Shown here: piece by piece, positions 60,684 through 64,000 of the stretch
How positions within the stretch are numbered: the first letter of the stretch is position 1
How the letters are laid out: each line of letters starts with the position of its first letter
Assembly (NCBI RefSeq): GCF_001468085.1
Contig: NZ_LNZB01000051.1
Coordinates: 306,583 to 370,582 of the forward strand
Reading direction: 5' to 3'
DNA from: Legionella waltersii
Lineage (GTDB): Bacteria; Pseudomonadota; Gammaproteobacteria; Legionellales; Legionellaceae
Length of the DNA: 64,000 bases
Notes under the pieces: model-generated
What the model was told of the DNA's origin: nothing
Databases searched by the model: none
Seen by the model: only the letters and a program-made list of their open reading frames with translations
Made by a program: the position numbers and the translations under genes

Positions 60684-61535
60684 TTAAGGACTATCTGGAG
60701 GTCGTGGTTCTGAATCCTGAGATAAATCAGGTTCTATTTGATCCACTTTTCTTTTTTTCTTACCGTCTACAGCGCCTAAAACGCCCAGGCCGCTTTTAGA
60801 TAATGAAATCGGCGTGACTGCTTTTTTTCTCCACTCGAAAACATCGGTTTTTAAATCATCTTTTAAACGTTTGGAAATATCAAATTTGACAAAATATTGA
60901 GACGCTTTTTTACAATGGCTTTCAAAAGCAGCTCGACAAGATTGATTTTTTAGGTCCATCATAAGAAACTCCGAGGGATCATCAACTAAATCATCAAGTC
61001 GCTCACTCTCCGTCTTTTCGAACCATTTTTTTAAGGCGTCATTATCTTCGTCAAACTCAGGCGGATAAAAGCCAAATTTATTATAAACCGTAAGCGATTC
61101 AGCCGTAGGACTAACGGTCATGTTATTTTGGCCGCTATGCACTAAGAAATCCAACGCATAGACCATCATTAAATTACTTAGTCCTTTACGACGATAAGAC
61201 TCATTCATAAACAAACTAAATAGCTGGGGAAGCATTTCGGGGTTTTTACTAAGCCTTAATTCAATAAAACCAATAATCTTGCCATTGTCTCGTAAAACAA
61301 GCATTAAATCACATCGGGTGTTATTTTTATGTAAAAGCTTTCCATTGTGTTTGAATAACTGAATCGTTTCATCATCTAATTTTTCAACATCCTCCTCAAA
61401 ATAAATTTCCGCCATTGCATCTTCGTGCCTAACATAATACAGAAAATCAGGCAAATCACTTTCATCAGGATAATCAAGAACATAGCTTTGTTTTCTAGGA
61501 AGCGTACTACTATTATCCACTTTATCTTGATACAT
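60684..61535 (-). CDS. GNAT acetyltransferase with C-terminal nuclear-localisation-like motif
   Basis: Residues about 15-175 form a GNAT fold: strand-rich LVLRDNGKIIGFIELRLS, the acetyl-CoA loop FMNESYRRKGLSNLMMVYAL (Arg-Arg-Lys-Gly, motif A) and AESLTVYNKFGFYP (motif B). About 100 further residues are helical and charged, and the tail carries KKKRKV at 259-264, identical to the core of the SV40 nuclear localisation signal. An acidic stretch and PPDSP follow. Such a tail is not usual in bacterial GNATs and would make sense only inside a eukaryotic cell. The substrate is unknown. Convergent with the C58-like gene, 15 bp between stops. Confidence 0.78.
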   Translation of the reverse strand: MYQDKVDNSSTLPRKQSYVLDYPDESDLPDFLYYVRHEDAMAEIYFEEDVEKLDDETIQLFKHNGKLLHKNNTRCDLMLVLRDNGKIIGFIELRLSKNPEMLPQLFSLFMNESYRRKGLSNLMMVYALDFLVHSGQNNMTVSPTAESLTVYNKFGFYPPEFDEDNDALKKWFEKTESERLDDLVDDPSEFLMMDLKNQSCRAAFESHCKKASQYFVKFDISKRLKDDLKTDVFEWRKKAVTPISLSKSGLGVLGAVDGKKKRKVDQIEPDLSQDSEPRPPDSP

Positions 61536-61696
61536 ATAAATTACCGAATGTGTAGGGTTAGTATAATTTTAAGCACAACAGGACTGGTTTTCAACATTCT
61601 GTTTTTTTGTTGGCGCATTTTTGGTGCAAATCCATCAGAGAGGGTCTGTTGATGCAAACACCGAACATACTTATCAACAATGGATGAAAAACGTCT

Positions 61697-62392
61697 TCAG
61701 GAAGGATAAAAGAGTTTCTTAACCACACGAATAATACTCCACTTATTCATGTGGAAAATTTTTCGCCTCAGTTCGTGTGTTCGGTGATGCTTGCTGACGC
61801 CTACGTCATCAATCACATCCATGATAATATGTATCCGATCCTCCTTACCGTGATTGTACGCCATGTGCAAACGACTCACGTCAACCAGATAACAGTAACC
61901 ATCTGCAGGCATGTGAAATTTTCCTTCTTCGGTTTCATACCAGCAATCTGGATTGGTGATCACCGGTATGTGCAAACGAACCCCATAAGAGCCTTCTCGA
62001 GTATCTCGATGCCAAATCGTAGTGCTGTTAGGCGGAATTCTTGTCCATCTTGCATGATGCGGTGACAGTCCTATTTTTCGGAGAGTTTCTATAACCTCAG
62101 CAATGTAACCGTTACCTACTTGAGTCAGATTAACGTGCAATTTTGGCCACGTGTAACCAATTTCACGATGGGCTCTTTCATAGTCAAAAATATACTCTTC
62201 ACTCAGCTTGTCATACACATGATAACCATTTTGTAGTTGAAACCCATCACGATAATCGCCGCTTGTACTCTGAATACTCCAGCCACCAAACATCTCATTC
62301 TGACAAATAGGCTCAAGATGTTTAACTTGTGTATTAAAGTAATTTTGAATGCGCTCAATATCAAACTTAATATCCAACTGTTCCGCAATCAT
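61697..62392 (-). CDS. aspartyl/asparaginyl beta-hydroxylase-like dioxygenase
   Basis: This 231-residue protein of the Asp_Arg_Hydrox family has a cupin core with TTIWHRDTREGSYGVRLHIPVITN (first iron ligand His, then Arg that binds 2-oxoglutarate), then the second His in SRLHMAYNHGKEDRIHIIMDVID. It uses Fe(II) and 2-oxoglutarate to hydroxylate a side chain of a peptide or amino acid. Located beside a biosynthetic cluster, it could be a tailoring enzyme, or it may modify proteins. The region between it and the GNAT gene is 161 bp. No tailing genes adjoin it. Confidence 0.82.
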   Translation of the reverse strand: MIAEQLDIKFDIERIQNYFNTQVKHLEPICQNEMFGGWSIQSTSGDYRDGFQLQNGYHVYDKLSEEYIFDYERAHREIGYTWPKLHVNLTQVGNGYIAEVIETLRKIGLSPHHARWTRIPPNSTTIWHRDTREGSYGVRLHIPVITNPDCWYETEEGKFHMPADGYCYLVDVSRLHMAYNHGKEDRIHIIMDVIDDVGVSKHHRTHELRRKIFHMNKWSIIRVVKKLFYPS

Positions 62393-62581
62393 CTGAATAA
62401 TTCCTTAAGCATGAGCAAATAGCGATTTAAGATACAAGTCATCCTATAAATAACTTTACCAATTGTTCTCAATTTGTGCAAATCTGTTTTACAGAAGCCC
62501 CCCAAGAAAAATGAGTCTTGGGGGCAATACTTGATGGATTAAGAGAGGTTCTAATCCGGGGTTTATCCTAAAAAATATTGG
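62393..62581. other. intergenic region with a stem-loop
   Basis: A strong stem-loop GCCCCCCAAG / CTTGGGGGC lies at 62497-62525, without a T-run on either side. It lies upstream of the beta-hydroxylase-like gene and just past the frameshifted remnant's stop. No other signal recognised. Confidence 0.45.
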
Positions 62582-62943
62582 TCAGATACCCGTCTGCACT
62601 TCAGTGTTTACGGAATCAATGAATGGTTTTGTTGTTGCATTAGGTTCGTGCAAAGCCCGCATTTTTCCTGTTTTTAATAGATGAGGGACGTCAGAGAGTA
62701 ATGTATCATGAGAGAAAAAGTCCTTAACCGCTTGTTTTCCGGCGGCCACTAACTTTTCCACATTATTTTTGCTGATCCTAAAATTAAACGGTTGTATGTG
62801 TCCAGCATCAATTTGAATGATTCGATCTCTATAGTCATCCCTCTTCTTGTTCGTTCGAGCTCTTGCGATCTATCTGCCCATTTATTGGTATTAAATTGGT
62901 AAATATGGTTTAATGTTTGCTCTGATGGTGTTTTTGGAGTCAA
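62582..62943 (-). pseudogene. frameshifted remnant, family unknown
   Basis: The first frame, beginning at a TTG at 62943, encodes PKTPSEQTLNHIYQFNTNKW and ends its sensible part at RSQELERTRR near 62843. The -1 frame then continues RDDYRDRIIQIDAGHIQPFN and goes on to the stop at 62582 (FIDSVNTEVQTGI). Both parts look coding, so one base was lost or gained near 62835-62845. There is no good start codon. Confidence 0.5.
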
Positions 62944-62947
62944 TTTG

Positions 62948-63217
62948 ATGAAGAGAATTTTAGTAATCCTAATGATGTCTTTGTGTTTTGCGACTGGCTA
63001 TACCAGCAAGCTCAGCAAATTTTTAAATAAAATGGATTCAGAACAAAAGCAACGAGATGCGCAGGAATGGCAACAGGATATGAATTTTGGTGATTTTATG
63101 TTTCGTTTACAACAACGCTATACCGATAATCATGGGCAACGTTGCCGTGATTATGAATTTCGAGCTCGATCAAATCCTTATAAACATGGTTATTACACGA
63201 TTTGCGATGAGCGTTAA
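62948..63217 (+). CDS. small exported protein
   Basis: This 90-residue product has a signal peptide (MKRILVILMMSLCFATGYT). The mature part has SEQKQRDAQEWQQDMNFGDF and ends with HGQRCRDYEFRARSNPYKHGYYTICDER, a tail with two cysteines that could pair. I recognise no named family. It is divergent from the remnant at 62582-62943. Confidence 0.6.
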   Translation: MKRILVILMMSLCFATGYTSKLSKFLNKMDSEQKQRDAQEWQQDMNFGDFMFRLQQRYTDNHGQRCRDYEFRARSNPYKHGYYTICDER

Positions 63218-63365
63218 CAGCCGCCGTAGATGCTGTCTTTAAAATCAATCGTTTTATGAAAATTAGACTTGCTTTTAAAGATACAATCGCGCCCAAAATA
63301 GAGGTCGATGCATTTTTCGATGCCGAGGTTCCTAGGATTATTTCAAACAACATTAAGCAAAGGCT

Positions 63366-64000
63366 TCAATGTCTATTGTATCTGATAAAATCATTCCGTG
63401 CCTTTTTCATTAGCAAATTAAAACGGAGCAAATGTTGCTTTGTTGTTTTAGGCGAATGTAACACAAACTTCGAAATGCAGAGAGCAAAGACAAGGCGCCG
63501 AATTTCCCATGTGGTTTGTTGAAAATCATCGACCTTTTGTTTGGTCTTTAAAGTGGTTTTATAATCCAGTTTCAAATTTTCAGAGCTGGTGGATATTGGT
63601 AGAAAATGTTCAATGGCTTGGCTTCGTAATTTTTCTACAAAAAGAAAAGTATTCAGTTTTTTTGCATCAGCGCGCATTATATTTTGAACGCATTCATTTA
63701 AAAAATTATAAACCATCATTTGATGAAATAGATAAAGTCTATGCGAGTATCGATAGGCATTAAATAGGAAAAAATCACCGACTAAGACAATAAAAATACC
63801 TATTACAGTGCATATGGATCGATTAAGCACCATCTCAAAGGGGCCATTCACGGAGGTTGCACTATTCGTTTGTGCCAATAAGAAGAAAACAAATAAGGTA
63901 ATAAAAAATACGCTGATGTCATAACGTTTATTATTTAACGTGGAAACACTTAAGCCAATAAGAGAAAAGATAAACAAGATGGGAATTAATCGATAATTCA
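63366..64000 (-). CDS. FUSC-type inner-membrane protein, C-terminal part
   Basis: The frame continues past the window edge (NYRLIPILFIF before an internal TTG), so only the last 211 or so residues are seen. Three hydrophobic helices, FSLIGLSV-, ISVFFITLFVFFLLAQTN and the NRSICTVIGIFIVLVGDFFLF helix, are followed by a cytoplasmic helical tail. NRSICTVIGIFIVLVG resembles the Arg-x-x-x-T-x-x-G-x-x-x-G motif of the fusaric acid resistance and aromatic-acid exporter family. The substrate is unknown. Confidence 0.6.
   Translation of the reverse strand, partial: NYRLIPILFIFSLIGLSVSTLNNKRYDISVFFITLFVFFLLAQTNSATSVNGPFEMVLNRSICTVIGIFIVLVGDFFLFNAYRYSHRLYLFHQMMVYNFLNECVQNIMRADAKKLNTFLFVEKLRSQAIEHFLPISTSSENLKLDYKTTLKTKQKVDDFQQTTWEIRRLVFALCISKFVLHSPKTTKQHLLRFNLLMKKARNDFIRYNRH

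Noticed and set aside
62749-62943. A 64-aa gene in a single frame on the minus strand
   Set aside because: Its second half is not coding-like, and the -1 frame carries the sensible continuation; it is treated as part of a frameshifted remnant.
63256-63522. An 88-aa plus-strand frame near the right edge
   Set aside because: It overlaps the conserved FUSC-like gene in antisense and has no ribosome binding site.
1-64000. CRISPR arrays or rRNA genes
   Set aside because: No regularly spaced repeats with unique spacers and no rRNA sequence were seen on reading the window.

Overview
The window is a stretch of an AT-rich gammaproteobacterial chromosome and most probably comes from a Legionella species. 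The case rests on several features. There is a PagP/Rcp-type lipid A palmitoyltransferase and a small exported DUF4949-like protein. A large HAD purine 5'-nucleotidase of the Legionella type is present. The E. coli-like ygfB-pepP-ubiH-ubiI / zapA / 6S RNA neighbourhood is conserved. Many proteins are of the kind Legionella exports through Dot/Icm: LRR, F-box-like, ADP-ribosyltransferase-like, C58-protease-like and GNAT proteins. The genus call is inference from gene content; no database was searched.

Layout. (1) 1-15.2 kb is mostly housekeeping: an Mpo1-like fragment, DUF4949, pagP, an APC permease, a PiT phosphate carrier, coq7, and a minus-strand run rnr-rlmB-rpiA-5'-nucleotidase. Two proteins of unknown function, one of 1240 aa, adjoin it. 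(2) 15.4-26.8 kb holds a periplasmic amino-acid-binding protein, two multi-spanning membrane proteins of unknown function and a DUF4254 protein. A three-gene set follows (retropepsin-like protease, inactive transglutaminase-7TM, ATP-grasp). After it come accessory proteins, one of which carries a cholera/pertussis-type ADP-ribosyltransferase signature. (3) 27-36.8 kb is core again: ubiI-like, ubiH, pepP, ygfB, zapA, an FMN glutamate-synthase-like enzyme, 6S RNA, uvrB, an aminotransferase and tRNA-Asn.

(4) 36.8-48.8 kb is an integrative element of about 12 kb inserted in the 3' end of tRNA-Asn(GTT). It is bounded by a 47-bp direct repeat and has a tyrosine integrase at its right end, with a matching 21-bp repeat just inside each end. 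It carries DUF3892 and DUF4238 proteins, TraK, a DUF927 ATPase, an excisionase-like HTH protein, a secreted SleB-type cell-wall hydrolase, an AbiEi/AbiEii toxin-antitoxin pair and decayed gene fragments. (5) 48.8-50.9 kb is a scar zone: a frameshifted LRR gene with an F-box-like C-terminus, a 232-bp chimera of two island genes, and short inverted-repeat elements.

(6) 50.9-63 kb is accessory. A WYL regulator with VOC and GyrI-like proteins is followed by the most interesting locus, a small biosynthetic cluster. It consists of a stand-alone adenylation domain with a serine code, an acyl-CoA dehydrogenase, a 3-hydroxyacyl-CoA dehydrogenase, a stand-alone carrier protein, a PaaK-like ligase and, divergently, a stand-alone ketosynthase. 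The first four are the parts list for making aminomalonyl-ACP from serine, as in zwittermicin biosynthesis. Next to the cluster lie a C58 (YopT)-like protease candidate, a GNAT protein ending in an SV40-type nuclear localisation motif, and an Asp/Asn beta-hydroxylase-like protein. The window closes with a small exported protein and the C-terminal part of a FUSC-type membrane protein.
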